Source of the DNA: Clostridia bacterium
GTDB taxonomy: Bacteria > Bacillota_A > Clostridia > Christensenellales > Borkfalkiaceae
Assembly (NCBI GenBank): GCA_017621955.1
Contig: JAGASB010000049.1
Location: 1-11,754 of the forward strand
Direction: 5' to 3'
DNA length: 11,754 nt
Shown here piece by piece: positions 1-6,775 of this stretch. A program made the position numbers and the translations under genes. Numbering within the stretch: the stretch's first letter is position 1; each line of letters opens with the position of its first letter. The notes beneath the pieces are model-generated. The model had not been told where the DNA came from, did no database searches, and saw only the letters and a program-made list of their open reading frames with translations.

Positions 1-68
1 AACATAAAAGAAAATACAACTAAAAAAGCTATAAACAAACAATAACTTTAATCAATCCCCAAAAAACA

Positions 69-100
69 CCCCTTAAAGAATAAGGGGTAGGGGGATATGA
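69..100 (+). repeat. Hairpin-forming direct repeat, copy 1
   Basis: This 32-bp unit matches a second copy at 198-229 at 27 of 32 positions. Its core is a 7-bp perfect inverted repeat, CCCCTTA at 69-75 and TAAGGGG at 81-87, around a 5-nt AT-rich loop. A second G-run follows (GGGGG at 90-94). No coding frame runs through it. The architecture is seen directly; that it belongs to a genome-wide dispersed family is only a guess. Confidence 0.7.
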
Positions 101-119
101 GGAGTTTGTAAAAGAGATA

Positions 120-159
120 GTTAAGGGAAAACGACTTCGGAAAAGAGTTGTCCATTAAC
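120..159. repeat. Imperfect inverted repeat in the leader
   Basis: The arms at 120-132 (GTTAAGGGAAAAC) and 147-159 (GTTGTCCATTAAC) are reverse complements at 11 of 13 positions, around a 14-nt spacer. It lies between the two copies of the 32-bp repeat, upstream of the LysR-type gene. It could be an operator, part of a non-coding repeat element, or a relic. The sequence does not decide between these. Confidence 0.4.
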
Positions 160-186
160 ATAAAAAGAAAAAAATAAAAACTTTAA

Positions 187-192
187 TATAAT
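187..192 (+). promoter_or_regulatory. Possible -10 box upstream of the LysR-type gene
   Basis: A consensus TATAAT sits at 187-192, 41 nt before the regulator's ATG. No acceptable -35 hexamer is found 16-18 nt upstream (the sequence there is A-rich). Transcription from this box would start close to the CCCCTTA arm of repeat copy 2. In sequence this AT-rich, an isolated -10 match is weak evidence. Confidence 0.3.
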
Positions 193-197
193 AAATT

Positions 198-229
198 CCC
201 CTTAGAGATTAAGGGGTTAGGGGATGTGA
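198..229 (+). repeat. Hairpin-forming direct repeat, copy 2, abutting the LysR-type start
   Basis: This is the second copy of the 32-bp unit. It has arms CCCCTTA (198-204) and TAAGGGG (210-216), then AGGGG at 219-223 and ATGTGA. It ends 4 nt before the ATG at 234. The AGGGG run is 10 nt from the ATG and is the best available Shine-Dalgarno sequence, so the repeat may supply the ribosome site. The CCCC arm could pair with either G-run, giving a simple way for folding to affect translation (inference). Confidence 0.65.
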
Positions 230-233
230 TTAT

Positions 234-1133
234 ATGGTAAATCTTGAACTTTATAGGGTGTTTTACACCGTTGCTAAGTGCGGAAGTTTAACTAAGGCGG
301 CGGAAGAACTTTTTATTTCACAGCCGGCCGTTTCGCAAGCGATAAAGCAATTGGAGTCGCAACTTGGCGGTAAACTTTTTAATCGTACGCATAAGGGTAT
401 GGAACTTTCTGAAACGGGTGGAAAACAAATTTTTGCCACCGTTGAAAAGGCACTTAAACTTTTTGATGAGGCAGAAAGCAAGTATGCAGAACTTAAAGAC
501 ACGGCGACGGGAATAGTTAGAATTTGTGCTTCGGACACGGTAAGCACGCACTTTTTGTTGCCTTACATAAAAGAGTACCACGAAAAATATCCCAACGTAA
601 ACTTGATGCTGTTAAACGGCACGTCAAGTGAAACGATAGAACTTCTTAAAAACAACAAGGGCGACGTGGGTTTTGTAAACTTACCTATTGACGATAGTGA
701 TATCAATTTATCGAATACGGTTATGAAACTTCACGACACGTTCGTGTGTAGTGAAAAGTTTATTTAACTAACAAAGAGCCCTATCGGGCTTGAAAGGCTT
801 CAAGATTATCCGCTTTTAATGCTTGAATTATCTTCTGCCACAAGACAAGCGATAGTAAGTTTTGCGCACTCACAAGGCGTGCATCTTCACCCCGAAATTG
901 AACTTGCAAGTTTAGAACTTATGGTTGAACTTGCTAAGAACGGAATTGGTATTGCCTGTATTCCTCGTGAGTTTGTTGTTCACGAACTTGAAGAAGAAAA
1001 GAGCCTTATTGAAATTAAAACCACCCCGTCGCTTCCGACAAGGGCGATAGGACTAGCGCTTCCTAAAAACGAAAGTATGACTTTTGCGGTTAAAGAATTT
1101 ATAAAACTCATAAACGAAGGCAAGGGGGAATAG
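234..1133 (+). pseudogene. LysR-type transcriptional regulator interrupted by one in-frame stop
   Basis: LysR-type regulators are DNA-binding proteins that respond to a small co-inducer. The N-terminal winged helix-turn-helix is clear at about residues 1-60, with 'SLTKAAEELFISQPAVSQAI' as the recognition unit. A periplasmic-binding-like effector domain follows from about residue 90. Codon 178 (765-767) is TAA. The same frame then continues open from 768 to the TAG at 1131-1133 and reads as the rest of the effector domain, including 'DYPLLML' and 'NGIGIACIPREFV'. With the stop bridged, the product would be about 299 residues, the normal family length. There is no frameshift. A single substitution such as AAA or CAA to TAA would explain it. 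Termination leaves a 177-residue product with the DNA-binding domain but half an effector domain. It could be a recent pseudogene, a sequencing or assembly error, or a truncated but active DNA-binding protein. The general resemblance is to the CysL/CbbR-like branch. Its target is unknown; uppP starts 1 nt after its stop. Confidence 0.88.
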
Positions 1134-1134
1134 T

Positions 1135-1911
1135 ATGGAAATTTGGCAAGCGATAGTGCTTGGGGCAGTGCAAGGTTTTGCAGAGTTTTTGCCCATATCA
1201 AGTAGTGGACACTTAATTCTTTTACAAAACTGGTTCGGCATTAAAGAAAACGTGGTTTTTTACAGCGTAATGTTGCACTTGGGTACGCTTATACCCGTAA
1301 TATTAGTGCTTTGGCGTGAAATTTTATCATTATTTAAGAAGCCTTTTAACAAGTTTTTTTACTTAGTGCTTGCTACAATCCCTGCTGGAATTTTAGGAAT
1401 AGTGTTTTCAAAGGTGTTTGACCTTGACGCACTGTTCACAGATAACGTTTGGCTATTATCAATAACCTTTTTAATAACCGCACTAGAAATGTTTTATGCT
1501 GAAAGGCGTGCAAAAAAAGTTCAAATGTTAAACCCTATAAACACCAAAACGTCATTTATTATGGGTTGCGGTCAAGCGGTTGGCGTACTTCCTGGTATAT
1601 CAAGAAGCGGAACTACTATAACCGCAGGTTGCATTGCAAACATTGATAAAAACCACAATGCAAACTTTACTTTTTTAATGAGCATTCCTATCATTTTGGC
1701 GGCGGTACTTTTAGAAAGTGTAGACGTTGTTAAGTCGGGTGTTGGCGACATTAGCGCTTTGCCGTTATTGTTTGGAATATTAACGTCAGCAGTTTGCGGA
1801 TACATAGCCATCAAATTTATGTTAAAAATAATAAAGAAAGCAAACTATAAATGGTTTTCTCTTTATTTAGTGTTACTTAGCGTAACAAACTTAATAGTAT
1901 TTTTAATATAA
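1135..1911 (+). CDS. uppP: Undecaprenyl-diphosphatase (UppP/BacA)
   Basis: This integral membrane phosphatase removes a phosphate from undecaprenyl pyrophosphate and so regenerates the lipid carrier for peptidoglycan and other wall polymers. Overexpression of family members is known to confer bacitracin resistance. The product has 258 residues, close to the usual 260-280. Both signature motifs are present: residues 13-26 (Q13, E17, S22-S24, H26 of the QGxxEFLPISSSGH block) and PGISRSGTT at 153-161, with the catalytic-type Arg157. The remainder is strongly hydrophobic, with several membrane spans. The ATG lies 1 nt after the TAG of the LysR-type gene and follows an AAGGGGGAA ribosome site at 1122-1130, so the two genes look translationally coupled. 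A premature stop in the upstream gene could therefore lower uppP expression by polarity (inference). A two-way terminator follows directly. Confidence 0.96.
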   Translation: MEIWQAIVLGAVQGFAEFLPISSSGHLILLQNWFGIKENVVFYSVMLHLGTLIPVILVLWREILSLFKKPFNKFFYLVLATIPAGILGIVFSKVFDLDALFTDNVWLLSITFLITALEMFYAERRAKKVQMLNPINTKTSFIMGCGQAVGVLPGISRSGTTITAGCIANIDKNHNANFTFLMSIPIILAAVLLESVDVVKSGVGDISALPLLFGILTSAVCGYIAIKFMLKIIKKANYKWFSLYLVLLSVTNLIVFLI

Positions 1912-1913
1912 CA

Positions 1914-1941
1914 AAAAAACCGCTTACGCAAGCGGTTTTTT
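1914..1941. terminator. Bidirectional intrinsic terminator between uppP and mgtE
   Basis: The stem is CCGCTT (1920-1925), loop ACGC, AAGCGG (1930-1935), flanked by A6 at 1914-1919 and T6 at 1936-1941. The structure reads as a hairpin plus U-tract on both strands. It sits between the converging uppP and mgtE genes and can serve both. Confidence 0.92.
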
Positions 1942-1961
1942 GTGTTAAAAACAAATAATAT

Positions 1962-3323
1962 TTATCCTAAAATTGCAATTGATACAGTACAGTAAATTAT
2001 AAGCGTTAGCGCGTCAACGATAGTGGTCATCAACGGGCTTGCCATAACTGCTGGGTCAAGTTTAATCTTTTTAGCAAGTAACGGTAGAATACAACCGACA
2101 AGTTTTGCTAATATTAAACTAAGTGCGCACACGCCCGAAATCACGGCTGCGTGAATTAGCGAAATATTATCGTAAAGATTATCAATTAGCATAATCTTTC
2201 CAAAGCATACTAAGCCGATGGTTACACCTAAGGCAAGCGACGCTAAAAGTTCTTTTAGTATAACCTTAAAAACGTCTTTAAACTCAACGTCGCCCACGGC
2301 AATGGCACGGGTGATAGTAACCGAAGCTTGACCGCCGGCGTTACCTGCCGTACCCATAAGCATAGGCACGAACGCATAAAGAACGGGGGATAACCTACTT
2401 TCGTAACCCGAAAGAATAAGGCTGGTAAAGGTAGACGTAACCAAAAGTAGCACTAGCCAAGGTAACCTTGCTTTCCAAATACTGAAAACCGATTGTTTAA
2501 GGTAAGGCTTTTCGGAAGGAAGTACAGCCGCCATCTTTTGAATATCTTCGGTTGCGGCTTCTTGGATAACGTCCACAGCGTCGTCGACGGTAACGATACC
2601 GACTAAGCACCCTTCTTTGTCGATTACGGGAAGGGCAAGGAAGTCGTACTTAGAAAATTTAAGCGCCACTTCTTCTTTATTTTCAAGCGTTTCAACCGTG
2701 ATAGCGTTAGCGTCCATTACGTCAGCGATAATATTGCTTTTTTCGGCAAGAAGCATATCCTTTACCGTAACCACGCCCACAAGACGTTTTTTTCTATCGG
2801 TAACGTAACAAGTATATATTGTTTCTTTGTTTAATCCCGTACGTCTAATCTTTTCAAACGCCGATTCAATGGTTGTGCTTGCGGAAAAAGAAATGTATTC
2901 GGTGGTCATAATAGAGCCGGCAGAGTCGTCGGGGTACTCTAACAGTTCATTGATTTGTTTTCTATTTTCGGGGTCAGAGTTTTTAAGTATTCTTTTAACG
3001 ACGTTTGCAGGCATTTCTTCAATCATATCTACCGTATCGTCAAGGAACATATCGTCGATAACGGCTTTAAGTTCTTTGTCGGTGAACGCCTTGATTAAGT
3101 TTTCTTGCATATCCGTGTCGATTTCAACAAAAACGTCGCTGGCAAGTTCTTTTGGTAGGATTCTAAAAAACATCAACTGCTCTTTTTCGTCAAGATTGTT
3201 TTCCATAAAGAGCGCAATGTCCGCAGGTTCCATATCAAGAAGGAGTATTCTTAAATCGGCAAATTTTCTCGTTTCAAAACAAAAAGAAAGTCTTTCGTAA
3301 ACTATTTCAATTTCTTCTGTCAT
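1962..3323 (-). CDS. mgtE: Magnesium transporter MgtE
   Basis: MgtE is a dimeric Mg2+ channel of the inner membrane, gated by its cytosolic domains when internal Mg2+ is high. The chosen start is the ATG at 3321-3323 because a strong AAGGAGGAG ribosome site precedes it (TCCTCC at 3331-3336 on the plus strand). A longer frame with 21 extra residues would run through the leader terminator and is rejected. The 453-residue product matches the family length of about 450. The order is an acidic helical N domain (about 1-125), two CBS domains (about 135-255, with 'LVGVVTVKDML' and 'LVGIVTVDDAV'), a plug helix, and five membrane helices (about 285-453). Pore-region motifs are visible: 'PMLMGTAGNAGGQAS' at 320-334, and the last helix with D423 (LDPA) and D437 (TTIVDAL). 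Expression is very likely set by the M-box leader upstream. Confidence 0.97.
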   Translation of the reverse strand: MTEEIEIVYERLSFCFETRKFADLRILLLDMEPADIALFMENNLDEKEQLMFFRILPKELASDVFVEIDTDMQENLIKAFTDKELKAVIDDMFLDDTVDMIEEMPANVVKRILKNSDPENRKQINELLEYPDDSAGSIMTTEYISFSASTTIESAFEKIRRTGLNKETIYTCYVTDRKKRLVGVVTVKDMLLAEKSNIIADVMDANAITVETLENKEEVALKFSKYDFLALPVIDKEGCLVGIVTVDDAVDVIQEAATEDIQKMAAVLPSEKPYLKQSVFSIWKARLPWLVLLLVTSTFTSLILSGYESRLSPVLYAFVPMLMGTAGNAGGQASVTITRAIAVGDVEFKDVFKVILKELLASLALGVTIGLVCFGKIMLIDNLYDNISLIHAAVISGVCALSLILAKLVGCILPLLAKKIKLDPAVMASPLMTTIVDALTLIIYCTVSIAILG

Positions 3324-3352
3324 AATGCGCTCCTCCTTTAATGAACGTAAGT

Positions 3353-3376
3353 AAAAAAGCTTGCCGTTCGGCAAGC
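3353..3376 (-). terminator. Intrinsic terminator of the mgtE riboswitch
   Basis: Read on the minus strand, the stem is GCTTGCC, loop GAAC, GGCAAGC, then U6 (A6 on the plus strand at 3353-3358). It lies between the M-box aptamer and the mgtE ribosome site, so it acts within the leader and not at the end of a gene. This is the expected layout of a transcription-terminating magnesium riboswitch: high Mg2+ stabilises the aptamer, and the terminator forms. Confidence 0.9.
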
Positions 3377-3397
3377 AAAAATACAACTACTCTAAAA

Positions 3398-3556
3398 GGG
3401 CAACCATACTGGCTTCAACTCCGTAGGGCAATGAAACTGCGTTAGAACACGCCTTGTTTTCGACGTGGTCTGTTCAACCATCTGATAGTGTCTCCACTAC
3501 TTCGCGGCAGCAGTCCGTATCCCTATGGTAGCCTTACCTACCGGACTTAACAATTT
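3398..3556 (-). ncRNA. M-box (ykoK) magnesium riboswitch aptamer
   Basis: On the minus strand, the 5' part carries the conserved M-box core: AGGUAAGGCUACC, then AUAGGGAUAC, then CUGCUGCC, close to the family pattern GUUAGGUGAGGCUCCU..GGGAUAC..GCUGCUGCC. A later GGUUGAACAG corresponds to GGGUCAACAG. ACUGC in the CUGCUGCC region can pair with GCAGU near the 3' side. The 3' CCUACGGAGUUGAAG resembles the family CUCUACGAUUGAAG. The element sits between a sigma-A-like promoter and an intrinsic terminator ahead of mgtE, a classic M-box target. The outer boundaries and the 3' part are approximate because they diverge from the Bacillus example. Confidence 0.86.
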
Positions 3557-3569
3557 AATTTACAAATAC

Positions 3570-3598
3570 AGTTTACTCTTAAAACTGTTTTATGTCAA
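3570..3598 (-). promoter_or_regulatory. Sigma-A-type promoter for the mgtE leader
   Basis: On the minus strand a perfect TTGACA (-35; plus-strand 3593-3598) is followed by a 17-nt spacer and TAAACT (-10; plus-strand 3570-3575). The predicted start is about 3563, just upstream of the aptamer. The 5' position suits a leader that contains the whole M-box. Confidence 0.85.
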
Positions 3599-3637
3599 CG
3601 ATATTTAACAAAAAAATTTTTTGATAATAAATTTTTT

Positions 3638-4096
3638 TTAATAAGGCGTATCTTCGCCGTCAATTTTTGCGTTATAAATAACGGACGGATTAACTTCTCT
3701 AACGGCAAGAACGAACTGTTCATAGTTTTCTTTTGCAATCACGACAACAGTATACTTGTTGTCATTAAAGTACATAACAAGCTTATCGCTTTTTTTAAAG
3801 TGCGTGATTTGAATAATTTCTTTTATAGGTGTTTTATTCTTAAAAACACCAAAGCAAGTGTAAAGGCAGTTATCTTTTATAACGTACTTACCGTAAACCA
3901 TAAGTGATAGGACTAAGACGGTAAGTGCGCCCGTCATAATTATAAGCAAGGTGTAAACGACAATCTTAAACGTCCCCGCCCAAGAATATTCAATTAGATT
4001 AAAAACGTTCCAAAGTACGCCCGCTACTGATAATATTAACACTAAAAACAGCAAAACCCAAACGGAAGAAGAATATTTAAACCTAAAAGACTTCAT
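3638..4096 (-). CDS. Small membrane protein with a PH-like domain
   Basis: The start is the ATG at 4094-4096, which follows AAGGAG with 8-nt spacing (plus-strand 4105-4110). A longer frame adds 34 residues with no ribosome site and is less likely. The 152-residue protein has two hydrophobic membrane segments at about 11-34 and 44-68. A soluble beta-rich region of about 70 residues follows, with the pattern of bacterial PH (bPH) domains: 'YVIKDNCLYTCFGVFKNKTPIKEI' and then alternating strands ending in a helix near 122-135. This layout of two membrane helices plus a PH-like domain suggests a membrane-attached protein with the PH part in the cytosol. Its binding partner and function are unknown. 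It is transcribed divergently from the hydratase gene, and mgtE with its own promoter lies downstream. The family assignment rests on fold-like pattern only. Confidence 0.75.
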   Translation of the reverse strand: MKSFRFKYSSSVWVLLFLVLILSVAGVLWNVFNLIEYSWAGTFKIVVYTLLIIMTGALTVLVLSLMVYGKYVIKDNCLYTCFGVFKNKTPIKEIIQITHFKKSDKLVMYFNDNKYTVVVIAKENYEQFVLAVREVNPSVIYNAKIDGEDTPY

Positions 4097-4191
4097 AAAA
4101 ACAACTCCTTTATTATATTTTACATCAAAACTTATAAAAAAGCAAGGGCGATTTTTAACTTTTTTTAGCATATTAAAGTGTTTTATATTGC

Positions 4192-4220
4192 TTGCCAAAA
4201 ATACAATTATATTATATAAT
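4192..4220 (+). promoter_or_regulatory. Sigma-A-type promoter for the hydratase gene
   Basis: TTGCCA (4192-4197), a 17-nt spacer and a perfect TATAAT (4215-4220) point toward the gene at 4263. The predicted start is about 4227, giving a leader of roughly 35 nt that contains the GGAG ribosome site at 4251-4254. Confidence 0.82.
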
Positions 4221-4262
4221 ATTGTTAATTGAATTTAACTTGAATTTTTTGGAGAAAATCAA

Positions 4263-6431
4263 ATGATTAAACTTATTGAAAAAGGCGTTTATTATAGGGA
4301 CGGTAAACTCATTCGTGCAAAGGGCTGTGATAAGACGGCTAAAAAAGGCACTATGGCGTACAAAATTTTAAGCGCACACAACCAAAGCGGTAACGATGAA
4401 AAACTTAATATTAAGTTTGACGAAATTACTTCGCACGATATTACCTACGTTGGCATAATTCAAACGGCAAAGGCTTCTGGGCTTGAAAAGTTCCCAATCC
4501 CTTACACTTTAACCAACTGCCACAACTCACTTTGTGCTGTTGGTGGAACTATCAATGAAGACGATCACGTTTTCGGTCTTTCGGCGGCTAAAAAGTACGG
4601 CGGTGCGTTCGTGCCACCACACCTTGCGGTTATTCACCAATATATGCGTGAAATGCGTGCATTCTGTGGCGCAATGATTTTGGGGTCTGACTCTCATACC
4701 CGTTACGGTGCACTTGGCACTGTTGCCGTTGGTGAAGGTGGTCCTGAACTTGTTAAGCAACTTCTAAATAGAACCTACGACGTTGATATGCCTGAAATTG
4801 TTGCCGTAAACTTAAAGGGTAGACTTCGCAAGGGCGTTGGTCCGCACGACGTTGCGCTTGCGCTTGTAAAAGCAACCTTTAAAAACGGCTTTGTTAAAAA
4901 TAGAATACTTGAATTCGTTGGTAACGGCATAAAGACGCTCTCTATGGATTTTAGAAACGGCATTGACGTTATGACTACCGAAACCACTTGTCTTTCTTCA
5001 ATATGGATTACCGATGAAAAGACAAAAAAATACTACGAACAGCACGGTAGGGTTGGCGCATACAAAGAACTTCGCCCAGAAGAAAATGCGTATTACGACC
5101 GTGGGATAGTGATTGACTTATCTAGGGTAGAACCTATGATAGCACTTCCTTTCCACCCGTCTAACGCTTATACTATTAAGGACTTTTTGTCTCGTCCTTA
5201 TGAACTTCTAAAAGAAGCAGAAGAGGCAGGTCAAAAACTTCTTCCCGAAGGAAAGGGGCAGTTCAAATTGACCGATAAAATCAAAGACGGTAAGGTTTTT
5301 GTTGAACAAGGCGTTATCGCAGGCTGTGCCGGTGGTATGTATGAAAACATTGCCGAAGCGTCTGAAATTTTAGGCGATACGGCAATAGACAACAGCGACT
5401 TTACGCTTGACGTTTATCCGTCAAGTCAACCCGTATACAAAGGTCTTGTTGACGGTGGATATATCGGAAAACTTATGTTGAACGGTGCGGTAATTAAAAC
5501 TGCGTTCTGCGGACCGTGTTTCGGTGCAGGCGACGTACCGCAAAACAACGGATTATCGATTCGCCACACCACCCGTAACTTTGAATCAAGGGAAGGCAGT
5601 AAGCCTGCGAACGGTCAACTTTCAGCCGTTGCGCTTATGGACGCAAGAAGTATTGCTGCAACTGCTAAAAACGGCGGTGCAATTACTTCTGCAATGGAAA
5701 TGGAATATTCTAACAAGATTAAAAAATACCGTTTTGACAACAAGATTTATAAGGCAAGAGTGCATAATGCAGTTGGAAACGGCGACACAAGTAAAGAACT
5801 TGTTTACGGACCAAACATTGCCGATTGGCCCAAGATGCAAGCGCTTAAAGATAACCTTTTGTTAAAGGTTGTATCGGTTATAAACGACCCTGTTACCACT
5901 ACCGACGAACTTATTCCGTCGGGTGAAACTTCGTCTTACCGTTCAAACCCCTTAAAACTTGCTGAATTTGCGCTTTCAAGAAAAGACCCCAAATACGTTG
6001 GTAGGGCAAAAGAAGTGCGTGACGGTGGTTTCCCAACTGATTTAGGCTTTGACGAAAATAATACCACATACGGTAGCGTAGTTTGTTCGATTAAACCGGG
6101 CGACGGCTCTGCTCGTGAACAAGCAGCGTCTTGCCAAAGGGTGCTTGGCGGTGTTGCAAACATTGCAAAAGAATATGCAACCAAGCGTTATAGAAGTAAC
6201 CTTATAAATTGGGGTATGCTTCCTTTCCTTGCAGATAAAAACGACTTTATTGTTGGCGATTACGTTTACGTTGAAAACGTTAAAGAGTTATTATCTTCGG
6301 GCGCAAAAGAATTTAAGGCAAAAGTAATCGGTCAAAACACTCGTGAAATAACTCTTAAAATGGATGCGCTTACCGACGCTGAAAAACAAATCATATTAAA
6401 AGGCTGTTTGATAAACTATTACAAAGCGTAA
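4263..6431 (+). CDS. Aconitase-superfamily hydratase (YbhJ-like)
   Basis: Aconitase-superfamily enzymes use a [4Fe-4S] cluster to dehydrate and rehydrate hydroxy acids. All three cluster cysteines are visible: C355 (in '[12 protein letters not shown]', matching the aconitase SCTNSSYEDM block) and C416/C419 in 'FCGPCFGAG'. The active-site GSDSHT motif is at 141-146. The '[11 protein letters not shown]' block is at 436-446. The C-terminal swivel domain carries '[10 protein letters not shown]' at 613-622. At 722 residues on one chain it matches the length of monomeric family members. The N-terminal '[23 protein letters not shown]' region is more like the uncharacterised YbhJ-type hydratases than citrate-cycle aconitase, so I do not assign acnA. 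The substrate cannot be read from sequence. It has its own promoter and a strong terminator, so it is probably transcribed alone. The ATG follows GGAG with an 8-nt spacing. Confidence 0.9.
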   Translation: MIKLIEKGVYYRDGKLIRAKGCDKTAKKGTMAYKILSAHNQSGNDEKLNIKFDEITSHDITYVGIIQTAKASGLEKFPIPYTLTNCHNSLCAVGGTINEDDHVFGLSAAKKYGGAFVPPHLAVIHQYMREMRAFCGAMILGSDSHTRYGALGTVAVGEGGPELVKQLLNRTYDVDMPEIVAVNLKGRLRKGVGPHDVALALVKATFKNGFVKNRILEFVGNGIKTLSMDFRNGIDVMTTETTCLSSIWITDEKTKKYYEQHGRVGAYKELRPEENAYYDRGIVIDLSRVEPMIALPFHPSNAYTIKDFLSRPYELLKEAEEAGQKLLPEGKGQFKLTDKIKDGKVFVEQGVIAGCAGGMYENIAEASEILGDTAIDNSDFTLDVYPSSQPVYKGLVDGGYIGKLMLNGAVIKTAFCGPCFGAGDVPQNNGLSIRHTTRNFESREGSKPANGQLSAVALMDARSIAATAKNGGAITSAMEMEYSNKIKKYRFDNKIYKARVHNAVGNGDTSKELVYGPNIADWPKMQALKDNLLLKVVSVINDPVTTTDELIPSGETSSYRSNPLKLAEFALSRKDPKYVGRAKEVRDGGFPTDLGFDENNTTYGSVVCSIKPGDGSAREQAASCQRVLGGVANIAKEYATKRYRSNLINWGMLPFLADKNDFIVGDYVYVENVKELLSSGAKEFKAKVIGQNTREITLKMDALTDAEKQIILKGCLINYYKA

Positions 6432-6446
6432 TGAAAAAATCTATAT

Positions 6447-6480
6447 ATCCCAAAGCGGTTTTTCGCTTTGGGATTTTTTT
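6447..6480 (+). terminator. Strong intrinsic terminator after the hydratase gene
   Basis: A perfect 11-bp stem pairs ATCCCAAAGCG (6447-6457) with CGCTTTGGGAT (6464-6474) around the loop GTTTTT, followed by a T-run to 6480. It begins 15 nt after the TAA stop of the hydratase gene. Confidence 0.95.
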
Positions 6481-6510
6481 CGCCCGTTAAGCATAAAATA
6501 AATACGGGTG
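6481..6510 (+). promoter_or_regulatory. Possible hairpin over the yqfC ribosome site, and a SigE-like -10
   Basis: CGCCCGT (6481-6487) can pair with ACGGGTG (6504-6510), seven pairs including one G-U. The right arm contains the GGGTGA ribosome site of yqfC. Within the loop, CATAAAAT (6492-6499) matches 7 of 8 positions of the sporulation sigma-E -10 pattern CATACAHT. Fourteen nt upstream, GGATTTT is a partial match to the KMATATT -35. The two readings compete, since a start near 6506 would remove the left arm. Both are tentative in AT-rich sequence. Confidence 0.35.
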
Positions 6511-6514
6511 AATT

Positions 6515-6775
6515 ATGAGTTTTATTGATAATATTAAAAGTTGTTTTAACAGCGTTGAACTTCCCAAAGAGCCTGTTTTTCGTGCGCTTTTGCTAGGCGA
6601 TGGTGCGTGGTACTTTGAAAACGTAACTTGCATTGCGCACTACGATATTGACGAAATAGTTTTGTCGTTGAAAAAAGGTTCGGTTACCGTTCGTGGCGAA
6701 AACTTATATATTAAAAAATACTGTGCGGGGGACGTGGTGATTTGCGGAAAAATAAAATCTCTAACAAGGGAGTAG
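6515..6775 (+). CDS. yqfC: Sporulation protein YqfC (YabP/YqfC family)
   Basis: This is a small protein of the YabP/YqfC family, made in the mother cell during sporulation in Bacillus; its precise biochemical role is not established. The 86-residue length fits the family. The central region 'CIAHYDIDEIVLSLKKGSVTVRGENLYIKKY' matches the family pattern of short beta strands with a conserved G-x-x-L-x-I segment. The call is strengthened by the next gene, yqfD, which is its standard partner. The ribosome site is GGGTGA, 3 nt before the ATG, so it is weak and close. The end overlaps yqfD by 34 nt. The gene opens the right-hand operon, just after a strong terminator. Confidence 0.87.
   Translation: MSFIDNIKSCFNSVELPKEPVFRALLLGDGAWYFENVTCIAHYDIDEIVLSLKKGSVTVRGENLYIKKYCAGDVVICGKIKSLTRE

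Noticed and set aside
765..770. TAACTA as a programmed readthrough signal
   Set aside because: Stop-CTA contexts promote readthrough mainly in eukaryotic and viral systems. Nothing here supports programmed readthrough in a bacterium, and a nonsense mutation or base error is simpler.
2827..3300. A 157-residue open frame on the plus strand, opposite mgtE
   Set aside because: It is serine- and isoleucine-rich with no recognisable domain or ribosome site, and it lies wholly antisense to the clear MgtE coding sequence.
3324..3386. A 21-residue N-terminal extension of MgtE
   Set aside because: It would be encoded by the terminator hairpin and the strong ribosome site of the leader. The ATG at 3321-3323 has a good GGAGG at the right distance and gives the normal family length.
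4097..4198. A 34-residue N-terminal extension of the PH-like membrane protein
   Set aside because: There is no ribosome site before the upstream ATG. The internal ATG at 4094-4096 follows AAGGAG, and the first membrane helix then starts near the N-terminus as expected.
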